This document shows, piece by piece, positions 54,770 through 64,000 of a DNA stretch of 64,000 nucleotides; the stretch's first letter is position 1, and every line of letters begins with the position of its first letter. Both the position numbers and the translations under genes were made by a program. The notes under the pieces are model-generated. The model did no database searches. It saw nothing but the letters and a program-made list of their open reading frames with translations, and was not told the DNA's origin. Origin of the DNA: Powellomyces hirtus (taxonomy: Eukaryota > Chytridiomycota > Chytridiomycetes > Spizellomycetales > Powellomycetaceae); the NCBI GenBank assembly GCA_025526995.1, contig JAHLKG010000016.1:124001-188000 (forward strand), given 5' to 3'.

Positions 54770-57688
54770 ATGGCGGCTGCAGTGACGAGTTGGACGGGAC
54801 CATCGATACTTTGCAATGATTCCAGAGACTCGGACGATAGCTCGTACCAGGATATTGAGTCCCGTCCAAGTCGTGGCCAGCTCGCACTTCATTCAGCGCT
54901 TCCACCAATTTCCCATAAACAGCCATTATGTTCATCATCCGCTCAAGATCCGGGAATGGTTCCCATGGAGGGCCAAGAACATCTGTTGCAACATTCCTCT
55001 GTTGTCTTGTCCCTCCGTGCCTGCACTCAGTGCCAAGAGGCGCTCGTTGGTGCTTTTGACCATTGCTTGGGGAAAGCCAACGAACGCCCTATCATGGAGT
55101 CTGTGAATCAAATAGATGAAGTTGACGATGGCCGTCGCCTTACCGACCCACCGTACTTCAGGATCATAGAAGATCCGACAAAGCCCAAAAACACTGTATA
55201 TACTGACGTGTCGCAAAAAGTGGAGCGGGAACGCTGGGCGTTCAACGAATCTCGGAAAGCCGCAAAGAATGAGCAGCCTGGAAACTACCGAACAGCTCCA
55301 TCGCTCGGAGTCGGTTTTGGTCGAGTGACAGGGATTCAGTCGGGACATCTCTTCTCTGGCGCAGTGTACAAGCGAACGTTGGATGCTAAGGATAAGGAGA
55401 TACAAATGCTTCGCGAACAGCTGTACGAGAGAATCATTGCAGAGAAGAATGAACAAGGAGATGTTCAGAAGTTGAGGGGTGCTTTGAAAAAGGCAGTCAA
55501 CTACTATGTGTACGCGGAAGAATGGCAAGCAGCAGAAAGTGCGCGGCTACAAAGGGATGTACGGTATCTCAAAGCAGAGCTCTCGTCCTTGATGGCATTT
55601 CTGATACATTCTGAAGAGGAGAAGCGGAAGGTATGGCCAGATATCTGGGAATCATGAATCGGCCGAGATTTTTCTGACTGGGCATGACCGAACTTCTCTT
55701 CCTCGTAGCTCTCGGGTGAGATTGAAGACCTGCAAGGGGTCATCGTCGGCAAAGACCAGCTGGTCCTTGAAAAGGAAAAGGTCGTAATGGACATGAAGAG
55801 CAAACTCCACAGTTCTTTCAAAGAGTTTCTCAGCATGAACAAAACGATGGCAGTCCTTCAGGTCGAAGCGGCAAAGGGGTCTGAAGTCACGCAAGGACGG
55901 AACGAAATTCTACAACGGAATCTGGACAAGTTAGCTCGAGACTACGAAGCGACCACGAGGCAGTTGACGGCGACTCAAGATCGGCTTCGTGAGCTGGAGT
56001 TTGAGTTGGAGGAACTGGTCAGTCAATTCAATTTGACGGGCGAGGGCAAGCGGGCATCGGAGGAGCACGCCAAGAAGCTCGCGGCAGAGTTGGATAGAAC
56101 GGTGGCCGAACTGCAACAGTGTCAGCAGATGTATCAGACGACAGATGGAAAACGTGGACAATTAGAGTTGGAACTCCAGGAGATGCAGCGCCTTCATACA
56201 GACACCAAGTACGATCTCAATCTTCATATCGCTCAGACCACCAAGGAACTACAAACAGTGACTGACCAGAGGACAGAGTTGGAGGCCACCGTAAAGACGA
56301 TCAGGGCCGAAAACGAGAAGCTGACGTATTCCCTAAAGGGTGTCACGCGGGCCAAAGATCAACTGGAGTCGGCTTTCCGGGTATCGACTCAGAAGTACGA
56401 GAAAGAGATACAAACTCGGGACACCAAGATCCACGAGCTCGGGAATCTGCGCGATGAAGATGCCAAAGGTCTCAAGAAGGTTCTGGAGCAGAAAGAGCAG
56501 CTCATGTTCCAAGTCACCGATCTTCAGAATGCCTTGAATCGGGAGACCGCCAGTTTGAATATGGCCAATTTCGAGATGGCACAACTGAAGCGGCAAATGG
56601 AAGAAAAGTGCTCGCTTCTGGAAGATCAAGTGGAGAAACTGACCGCTGCTAGGGCGACGCTTGCTGCAGACAAACGACAAATCACAGAACGGTACAAACA
56701 GACCCGACTGGAGCTGCAGGAGAGAGAGCACGAGCTGGAACACATCAAAACCGAGTTTGCTCGGCAGAAGGATCGTGCAGTGCTAACAGAGAGCGAATTG
56801 CGAAGCGAACTCGTGGAAATCAAGGACTCTTACGCAAAGTTGAAGGAAAACTTTGCATCGTTTGAGGCTGATCTTGCGTTGGCAAACACGAGCCAAGCTG
56901 ATACCGAAGCAAGAGCGAACAAGTTGGAAGTGCTGCACGCAGAACTTGTTGTCCGAGAGAAGGAGGCTTTGGCCAGTCTAGCGATGACTCAGGCGCAAAA
57001 CGCACGATTAACCGCCGAACTCGCAGTAGCTGTGACTGAGAAAGCCGACGTGAAGACTCATCTAGAATCGGTCGTCACCAAAGTTGACGAGCTGTCGCGG
57101 ACGATGGCCAACATGGAAAGTGAATACAGCTCCACCGTCAAAGAAAAGGACCGGCAGATCACGAAGCTCAGCAAGGAATCTTACGAGGCGCGGGAAGATG
57201 CGTCACGGCTGGATAAACTATCAAAGAAGCTGAAGAAGCTGGTTGATAAGCTGGATGGGGAATTGCATACGACAAAGTCACAGCTGACTTCCGAAACTGG
57301 GCAACGCGAATTCCTAGAGGGTACACTGTACGACATCCGTCAATCGCTCCACTCGGAACGACAGATTCGGTTGGAATTCGAGCGCATGCACGCTAGACTG
57401 GACCGAAAGGAAACGGAGAGGGAGGCAGAACGTCTGGCAGCGCTGAGAAGACGTGACCGCCTTCTAAACGAAGTCGCCCTGGGTCTCAACATGGAGCATT
57501 CTAGACTGAACCTAATCTCGACCATGCTTCCGAAAGACTCTGATCAAGGTCTGATGGATGCGCCAGAAATCAAAGACTTCAAGCCGGCAGATCTGCCTGG
57601 CCTCGCAGCTCAACGCGCGCACACGCCAAGTGGGCCTGGGTTCAAGCTTGTCATCAGAAAGCCTGGGACTGAACATTCCGAAAAATAG
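54770..57688 (+). CDS. Long coiled-coil protein, possibly flagellar or centrosomal
   Basis: ATG 54770 (MAAAVTSWTGPSILCNDSRD) starts a roughly 300-residue first exon with PSLGVGFGRVTGIQSGHLFS near 55300, a stretch that looks conserved, before the helix begins (DAKDKEIQMLREQLYERIIA). One intron (55630-55709) gives KRKLSGEIEDLQGV. The second exon (to 57688) is an almost unbroken coiled coil of about 600 residues with Leu/Gln/Glu heptads (ELEFELEELVSQFNL; RLEFERMHARLDRK). The end is a short loop and GPGFKLVIRKPGTEHSEK. About 950 residues. No catalytic motif. A structural role at basal body, axoneme or spindle is plausible given CFAP210 in the same window, but not shown. Confidence 0.75.
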
Positions 57689-57749
57689 ATGATTTCGAAT
57701 ATCATTCATGTAAATATACGCCGTCATCTGTCATGCGGTATTTCAGATT

Positions 57750-58678
57750 CTATGAGAGCCGCAGAAGTCCTAGGGCAGCCTTTATGATTCCATCATCAAG
57801 TTCCTTCCATTTCGATGCAAGTGGAATCGGAATGGTCTCAAACGTGCCGGCGATGGCCAAAAGCGCCGTTGTCATGAGGATGCCGGACGTGTACATCAAT
57901 TTGGTCCAGGTGCCTGGCTTCACGCTCTTCCTCGACATGCGCAACATGCGGACAGACTGCTGAATCCCGTACGCCGTATGATATATGCCTGCTGTACCAA
58001 ACACAGCATAGTACGGGAAAAACAAGAACCGAAGATTTCCGTTCAAGGTCGTGGTAATCCAGGTCAGATCAACGATAGACGGGTCGTCGAACACTAGAAG
58101 TAGTATGAGCTCGTGAAGATCAAATGCATGTATGCTTACGACCAAACATCGGTTCTTCCCCACATACCGTTTATGGGTGTCAGTCTGGTTGCAATAAGAT
58201 GCCCTCCAATGAACGCTGTGAGAACGTATCCTGTATACCGGTGCCAACGCAGCTCCTTCACTGCCACGGATTGCGTGGGATAAGCAGATGCTTGAGAGGG
58301 AGCGGCTTCCTCCTTTCGCCGGCTTTCATTTTTCACGGTTCGAGCATTCTTTTGTCGTCGCAGTCTTATCAGAATTCGTGCAACACTAGACCCAATGTGC
58401 CCGCAAAGAGCCACTCCAATCACCAACGGTTCAAGGATGGGGTTCTGGTAGACTTGCGGTAAAGGTGAGAAAAGGTTGACAAGGTAGGAATTGGCAATAG
58501 GGGGGGGGGGGGGGGGGGACCTACAAACTCTAGACGTGTACAGAGCAGCGTCAGCCCAGGCAAAACTGAAGGTTGCCAACAAGTGACCGGACAAGTGAAG
58601 GACGCTGAAGGACGAGAAGAGGAGACCAGACGTCTGCTGGATGACCGCTAGGATTCTGTCCACCTTTCCGGCGTCCAT
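57750..58678 (-). CDS. MCP1: MCP1-like mitochondrial membrane protein (DUF1691)
   Basis: Yeast Mcp1 is a multi-helix mitochondrial outer-membrane protein that works with Vps13 in lipid supply. ATG 58678 gives MDAGKVDRILAVIQQTSGLL and FSSFSVLHLSGHLLATFSFA, a succinate-dehydrogenase-cytochrome-b-like helix with its His. After an intron comes NPILEPLVIGVALCGHIGSS; then RWHRYTGYVLTAFIGGHLIA (second half of the internal repeat), another intron (about 58160-58090) and WITTTLNGNLRFLFFPYYAV, GTAGIYHTAYGIQQSVRML and TWTKLMYTSGILMTTALLAI. Five helices. Both halves carry the GH-x-x-A motif, as in Mcp1. Stop at 57750, only 60 bp from the convergent stop at 57688. Confidence 0.85.
58500..58518. repeat. 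G19 homopolymer in an MCP1 intron
   Basis: Nineteen G in a row on the plus strand (C on the coding strand), starting a few bases after the GTAGGT donor of the first MCP1 intron. Unspliced, it would add Pro codons. Length may be a sequencing or assembly artefact. Confidence 0.9.
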
Positions 58679-59789
58679 GCGTGTAGATCTTACCAAAGTT
58701 CTGACGGTGTCAAAAAGACGCGGATGGCTTTTCCGGAGCGTGCCTCAGCCTCTGAAGGTCCCTGGCCGACCTGAAGCCACACGAGGCAACAACCACACGC
58801 TACCTAAAACGTCATTTGCTGGCACAATCAGTCATGCCTCACCTCCTGACGTTTCCTCTCATAGTTGATTGCATTCTAATAGATTATCTTAAACTTCTCG
58901 AAGACATGAATCGCTGGCTACAGGCCACTCGTGCTTATTAACAGATCGTTCAAGTTCGCGGTCTACCGACGACGTCAGAATCTCATGCAACAGTGTTTTG
59001 CTCCAGGGCATACCACTACAACTTTCCGAATGAAGGAATCATTTATCTCATCTGTGGACTATGTGCCAGGGGCTGTGGATTCGAGGCGCATTGACGTCCG
59101 TTGTGTTAATTTCATTCTCCAGCACCGTCAGGAAATAATAGTCTGACGCATTACTTGAAAGCACCAGCAAATTTCGAGGGCGGCGGGGAGATTTATGCTG
59201 CTCGAAAGGAAACGGACAGCTGGCGGCGTCCAGTTCTTTGGAAACATAACCTCATTGCCGTTCCATGGGGAATGGTCTCACGGGGTATTCAGGCAGGGCA
59301 TGTTCAGGCCGCCACTTGACTCTGTATACTCATGATATTGCATATCCCCAGCGCGTCAACCATATCGGAATCGAGGCATCCCGCTGCGGGACGGAGTCCT
59401 CCCGCGATAACGAAGCATGACTAGGGTTCCTCACTTGGCGTAATCATGTATATATACCGATTGACTCAACTTCTTTGCAAGTATATCCGATCCGAACCCC
59501 GTCTCTATCGGATTCCCCTCAACGTCTTTTGTGATGAGAAGTTATCCTGTGTGTTGAAAAATCATTTGGCGGACGAATCTGATCAGTGGACTTCAAATTG
59601 TAGTGAACGCGTGGCATACGCGCTATACCAGATTTCATGGTGACATGTTCCTCTGTTGATTCCGACATCCCACAATCCCCGGCAGAAATGATTGATCACC
59701 TCAGAGTCAGCTATCCACCTCAATCAATATGTAGAGATATCTATCTGTGTGCGAATATGCCGTGAATATGCACAGTGTATCCGGTCATG
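58679..59789. other. Unassigned 1.1 kb stretch
   Basis: Upstream of MCP1 (-) and of the next plus-strand gene. A plus-strand open stretch near 59155-59320 (GGGEIYAARKETDSWRRPVL, then HNLIAVPWGMVSRGIQAGHV) looks protein-like but has no start and no partner exon I could find. Otherwise nothing supported. Confidence 0.35.
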
Positions 59790-60858
59790 CCTAGCATGTC
59801 AAAAACTTGGCGTGAAATTCGAGTCGCGCAGGTGCATACCGCGATGATTTGTGCGATTTCTCTACCACCCAAATACATCTGACAGGAATGCTCGCGGGAG
59901 ATTCCCTCGACCGAGAGTTTAGCGTAGAATTCGGGTCCTTTGAAGACAATGTCCCAACGTACCAGCAGTTGAAAGGCAAAATCCACACGAAAGTGCTCTC
60001 GGTTGCACCTCCCAAGATCTAACGCTGTGACTACCCACAGATGCTCTTGAGAAGAAGACAAGACTCTTGACAAAAGCCACAGCGCGATCAGCACAACTGC
60101 TCGAAACCGTCAACTCGCAGCAGCTCTTTCTTCAGACGTTGGCATCTCAGCTCAACATAGTGCAAGGCAAGCAGCGGCGACGAAATGCCGCTTCGACTGA
60201 ATTAGGAGCTGAGAAGGAAAAGAACTCGGCGCTGATCCGCGCGCTTCAGGTATACCAGAATCAGCTGAATGAACGGGAGCAGGAGATGGAGGCTTTGCAA
60301 GGAGAAGTTGACCGGCTCAGATTGGAAAACCAAAGTTTGAAAAACGCAGCTGTGGGTGTTATAGGGGAACTCCACACTCAGGTTCTTGCACCGAACGCTG
60401 GCATCGATGACACGGAAATGGAGCATATGCGGAAAGAACCTGCAACTTTCGACAAGCAGAAAGAACAATTGGCAGCAGATCGCGGTCTTCTCCAAAATAT
60501 GCAACAATCACGAAGCGTAACCGCAAAGGGAGGGCAGGGCACCACTCCAAAAGAGAAGAGGAGCCTGCCCTCCAAAAAGCAGAATCCTGGAAAACTCGCC
60601 AAACCAGCTCCATCTTCACTCCGAAATCCAATATCGCGACGTCCCCTTCCGTTGATGAAATCTCCAAATTTACCAAAATCGAAGCCCCCGCCTCCAACAA
60701 AGCATCCTTGCGGGCTTAACCAGGACAGCCTGGTCTTGGAACAGGCATCTGAGCATCCCACATTCATCAAAAACGAAGCTATCCGCTTCACGTCGGAACT
60801 CAACACTTTCGGTCAGCACATTTTCAAGCTTGAGCAGGCATTTGATGATCTGTTGTAA
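59790..60858 (+). CDS. Coiled-coil protein with Pro/Lys-rich tail, unrecognised
   Basis: A possible short first exon (ATG 59797, MSKTWREIRVAQ) and a second one (GMLAGDSLDREFSVEF, TYQQLKGKIHTK; 59880-59990) precede the main exon, which begins after the acceptor at 60039 with DALEKKTRLLTKATARSAQL. A coiled coil follows (RALQVYQNQLNEREQEMEAL; DRLRLENQSLKNAAV), then QKEQLAADRGLLQNMQQS and a disordered Lys/Pro-rich stretch (SKPPPPTKHP). The C-terminus is again helical (ELNTFGQHIFKLEQAFDDLL), stop at 60858. The phase between the second and third exon is unsolved, so the 5' part is unsure. No family recognised; cytoskeletal or ciliary role possible. Confidence 0.5.
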
Positions 60859-61269
60859 GTCGGAATGCCCCATAAGGAGATCAATCAAAGGCTGCTAGAG
60901 CAGTAAATCAGTACTTGTGATAGCCAGTCTGGCCCGCGTGGATGACGCCGAACTCCACGATGTGGTTCAATACCATGATGGGTAACTTGCCCAGCGTCAA
61001 AGTTCTAAGGCAGAGAAAATGGCAAGAATAGGAGCTCAGCATTTGTACAAAGCCTTCACGTTGCAGAAAAGTTATGGTGGATGTCCCTGAAAGCCATCGT
61101 AGAACAATATGCACAACAAATATATATAAAATCAACCCAAGGCTCGCCAGGGTACCTTAGCTCCTCGTCACCGCAAAGCACGCGGCCAATGGTGGTGACA
61201 GGGCATACGTGAAGAATCAGCCTTTCTTGTCCTATAGCAAAACCTTGCCCACTCCTTGCCTTTCTTGTC
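60859..61269. other. Intergenic, convergent 3' flanks
   Basis: Between the coiled-coil gene (+) and MAPKK (-). Holds the outer copy of a tandem duplication (61221-61258). No gene seen. Confidence 0.4.
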
Positions 61270-61297
61270 CTATAGCAGAACCTTTGCCCACTCCTTC
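61221..61297. repeat. 38/39-bp tandem duplication at the MAPKK 3' end
   Basis: 61221-61258 and 61259-61297 are adjacent near-identical copies (CCTTTCTTGTCCTATAGCA...). The inner copy contains the last codons and stop of the MAPKK gene; the outer copy is untranslated. Confidence 0.85.
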
Positions 61298-62584
61298 ACA
61301 TCAACTTCCTTATCTGCGGCCGCCTGGCAATATGGATTGTTGAGCAAATCAGAGGGTGTGGGGCGAGATGCCGGATCTTTTATCAAACTAGAAACAACGT
61401 CGGACATCACGTTTGTTAGTGACATGAAGGTCGTTCCTACAGAGCAGAACAGCACGTGACTATACTCACCATCGAGCGAGGAAAGCTTCCAGTTCGCTGG
61501 AGTATTGTCCGGCTGGCAGAGCCGGAACGGGCTCATTCACGATGTATTCGAGCAATTCGAAGACGGAGAGCGGTTCTCCTTCTGATTGGAAAGGGAATTT
61601 GCCCAGTGCCAACTCCATCAACGTAATCCCCAAACTCCACACATCGGATTGAACCGAGTATCTACCGCCCTGTATACGTTCCGGCTGTGCATTTTGGAAA
61701 AAAAAAAAAATAAGAGTGAGTCGCCAGGAAGTTTTCTGGTGGTGCTATAGCAATTGTGACATACCGACATGTAAGCGCTCGTCCCTACGAAAGTGTTTGC
61801 TACTGAGTTGATCAATTGGGTACTGACACCGAAATCAGCGATTTTGATATTGCCCTGCGAATCCAGTAAAATGTTACTGGGTTTTACATCTAGTGATATG
61901 TGTAACTCGTTAATTTCGGTTGTGAAGACATGCGCCGTGCCCGGGATTCTTACCTCTATGGATGATGCGGTGGTTTCTGTACAGGTAAACCAGGCCAGCG
62001 AGGACCGCATGCGTTACTTTCCCAATCACGTCCTCAGGTATCGGGCCGATCTTCTTGTATATGTTATCCAAGGATCCAACATTCATATATTCCATGCAGA
62101 TCGAAATGTCACCCTCGTTCAGATAGGCGCCGTAAAAGGACACAATGTATGGAGAGATACACTGGTGCATTATCTGAATTTCGCGAACGATCTGCCGGCG
62201 GACACTATTCCTCGCTTCCACATGTATCACCTGATTATATTTGTTAGCCCTTAGTAAACCCTCACTTGAATAAACTGGGGCAGTCTTGCTTACCTTCTTT
62301 GCCATGATGGTTCCAGTAGGTTTGTGTAAAACCTTATGAACGGTGCCACCATTCCCAGCTCCCAATTCCTGCATACTCTCAATGTCCTCCTGCTTCAGAT
62401 CCAGTTTGGTTTCTTGTGGGAGTGACAGTTCGGATAGCTGAGGAACCAGTACTCCTGACGGTGAGTCGAGCTCTTGATGCGAAGGTAATCCATTGAGATT
62501 TATTGGTGCCACGCCTAAGCGCATGGGCCGCGGTCGAGACCGACGAGCTGGAGCAGCAGCAGCAGCAGCAGTAGGTAAAGACAT
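61270..62584 (-). CDS. MAP kinase kinase (MEK/Ste7/Mkk type)
   Basis: Dual-specificity kinase of a MAPK cascade. ATG 62584 ([18 protein letters not shown]) gives a short basic, Ala-rich leader that could hold a docking site, then [20 protein letters not shown] (Gly loop), MAKKV (ATP Lys), [39 protein letters not shown], and [20 protein letters not shown] split by an intron, then DFGVSTQL. The activation loop [13 protein letters not shown] has the MEK S-x-A-x-T sites. After an intron come [30 protein letters not shown] and the end [20 protein letters not shown] with KEWAKVLL. Five introns. Which cascade (pheromone, cell wall, HOG) is not decidable; the short N-terminus argues against a Pbs2-like long form. 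Confidence 0.93.
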
Positions 62585-63137
62585 CGCGGTGACAGAGGGG
62601 CGGAAGGATTGCTGATTATATGGGTCGAGCCGAGGACGAGGAACTGAGAGTCAAACAAGTGCTTTTCCCGACGATCAGAAACTGTGGACGGCAGAATCCT
62701 GGGATGAGCAGCACGCGCCGTAAAGTTCGTGAATGTCCCGGGACGACGTTCGTGAACCACCAGTGAGGATGAACAGAAGCGACTGGTCGCGGAAGAGTGG
62801 ATGAAGTAGAAGTAGAGATTCGTTTATAGTTTAATGACAATACAACGCGAGGAGGAAAGAAGCATGGACTTCTGATGAATGAATGATTGCGCCGCCTGTT
62901 TGTGTCTCTCTGCCCAAACCGTCACAAACACGGCGCGCTGTACCCGTCGTTTTTTACCCCACAACTCGTGTAGTAGATCATCTCCGCAAGCAAGTATATT
63001 ATTCAACAAAAACATGGTATGTATGTGACGTTGCTCTTCGGCAGCAAGGCGCTCCAAAATTCATCGACCCGCTCAGTAGCTGATCATACGAGTTCGGAGC
63101 CGGAACTGTCAATTACTCACTTCCCGCTTTCTCGCCA
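62585..63137. promoter_or_regulatory. Divergent upstream region of MAPKK and aminopeptidase
   Basis: About 550 bp between two head-to-head starts. No gene seen. Confidence 0.4.
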
Positions 63138-64000
63138 ATGTCTTTCCTCGTCAACTTTTCAAAACGGCATCATTCTTCACTACGACCTATAACTGTACGC
63201 AGTCTGCACCGGATTTCATAAAGTTTGTCAACGCTTCGCCATCCCCGTTTCACGCTGTCGAAACGGCGCGCAAGTCACTGCTATCGGCGGGTTTTGAGGA
63301 AATCCACGAACGCGACAGTTGGAGTGGTAAATTAAAGAATGGTGGAAAGTACTTTTTCACCAGAAACAAAAGCTGCATCGCCGCGTTTGCTGTTGGTGGA
63401 GAATACACTAGCGGCAACGGATTCTCAGTTGTGGGAGCACACACGGACTCTCCCTGTTTGAAGGTCAGCATAAGTTATCTGGGAAATGTTTGGGCGACCG
63501 CCCCAGTTTCTTACTGTTGATTGCCGTCATTAGGTGAAACCACACTCAAAGAAAGAGAAGGTGGGCTACACCCAGGTTGGAGTACAGACCTATGGCGGCG
63601 GCTTGTGGTAAGTCATGTCTAGCAACATCCAAGTATCAAACGCCTTCCTTTCACTGATGGTGTCAATCATAGGCACACATGGTTTGATCGAGACCTGGGG
63701 TACGCGCATATCTAGAATTCGGAATTTGTGACCGTGTTCTTATTCGCCTTTCCAGAATTGCTGGCCGCGCTTTCGTCAAAACCGCGGATAACAAGTATGA
63801 GCATCGTCTCGTCCAAATCGCCCGGTAGGCTGCTGGCAATGCGCGTTGGTCCCCAGTTCAGTAGCTCTGTCTAAACTGTCCTCCACAGTCCCATCCTCCG
63901 CATTCCGACCCTTGCCATTCACCTTGACCGGGGTGTCAACGACGCTTTCAAATTCAACAACGAGGTGCAACTGACACCCATCCTTGCTGCTGCGGCAACT
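63138..64000 (+). CDS. DNPEP: Aspartyl aminopeptidase, M18 family (partial, cut by right edge)
   Basis: Dodecameric zinc peptidase removing N-terminal Asp/Glu (yeast Ape4/Yhr113w, human DNPEP). The likely start is ATG 63138 with a tiny first exon (MSFL), joined to [20 protein letters not shown] after a 50-nt intron. Then [40 protein letters not shown] and [12 protein letters not shown], the first metal-ligand motif (His-Thr-Asp). After introns [39 protein letters not shown] (Asp-Arg-Asp-Leu) and, after another intron, [19 protein letters not shown]. The coding part continues past 64000; the remaining metal ligands are outside the window. Confidence 0.93.

Noticed and set aside
62515..62760. 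Leu-rich open frame overlapping the MAPKK start
   Set aside because: It is the CAG-type Ala repeat of the kinase leader read in another frame.
1..64000. CRISPR arrays, prophage, insertion sequences, viral or toxin genes
   Set aside because: None seen; the sequence is intron-rich nuclear fungal DNA.

Overview
This is nuclear DNA of a fungus. Genes carry many short introns (mostly 50-90 nt, GT-AG), there are no operons, and the conserved genes are eukaryotic: Mediator, APC/C, spliceosome, RSC-like bromodomain, MAP kinase kinase and fungal-type MCP1. A CFAP210-like gene, which encodes a protein of the axonemal doublet microtubules, points to a fungus with a flagellated zoospore (chytrid-like, early-diverging). 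I infer the lineage from gene content and cannot name a species.

Layout. 1-9 kb: MED16 (-, cut by the left edge), a ZFC3H1/Red1-type exosome adaptor (+), an MBD4-type DNA glycosylase (-). 10-20.6 kb: a membrane-anchored GNAT protein (+), a 16-exon haem peroxidase/DOMON/cytochrome b561/cytochrome b5/b5-reductase fusion (-), a probable multi-pass membrane protein (+) and an MFS transporter (-). 21-31.7 kb: CFAP210 (+), XRCC2 (-), COA6 (+), UXS1 (-), a small basic ORF ending in a 22-bp hairpin, NEM1-type phosphatase (+), a secreted Cys-rich protein (-). 32-43 kb: TMEM209 (+), TMEM170 (-), an unassigned Lys-rich gene, SDHAF4 (-), APC4 (+), ASNSD1 (-). 43-52.6 kb: bromodomain-ankyrin RSC4-like protein (+), PRP3 (-), LUC7 (+), a Ser-rich coiled-coil protein (-). 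52.9-64 kb: Gln-rich protein (+), long coiled-coil protein (+), MCP1-like protein (-), another coiled-coil protein (+), MAPKK (-), aspartyl aminopeptidase (+, cut by the right edge).

Most of the window is ordinary housekeeping sequence, with several tight head-to-head gene pairs (SDHAF4/APC4, PRP3/LUC7, XRCC2/COA6, ASNSD1/bromodomain protein, MAPKK/DNPEP).

The stand-out is the gene at 11548-16742. Joining its exons in frame gives one protein of about 1,415 residues: signal peptide, DUOX-like animal haem peroxidase, DOMON, five-helix cytochrome b561 core, cytochrome b5, FAD domain and NAD domain. That is a complete NAD(P)H-to-outside electron chain ending at a peroxidase: the logic of a dual oxidase, built without the NOX ferric-reductase module. 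I know of no described protein with this order of domains. Exon ends are my reading of splice signals and frame, not transcript data.
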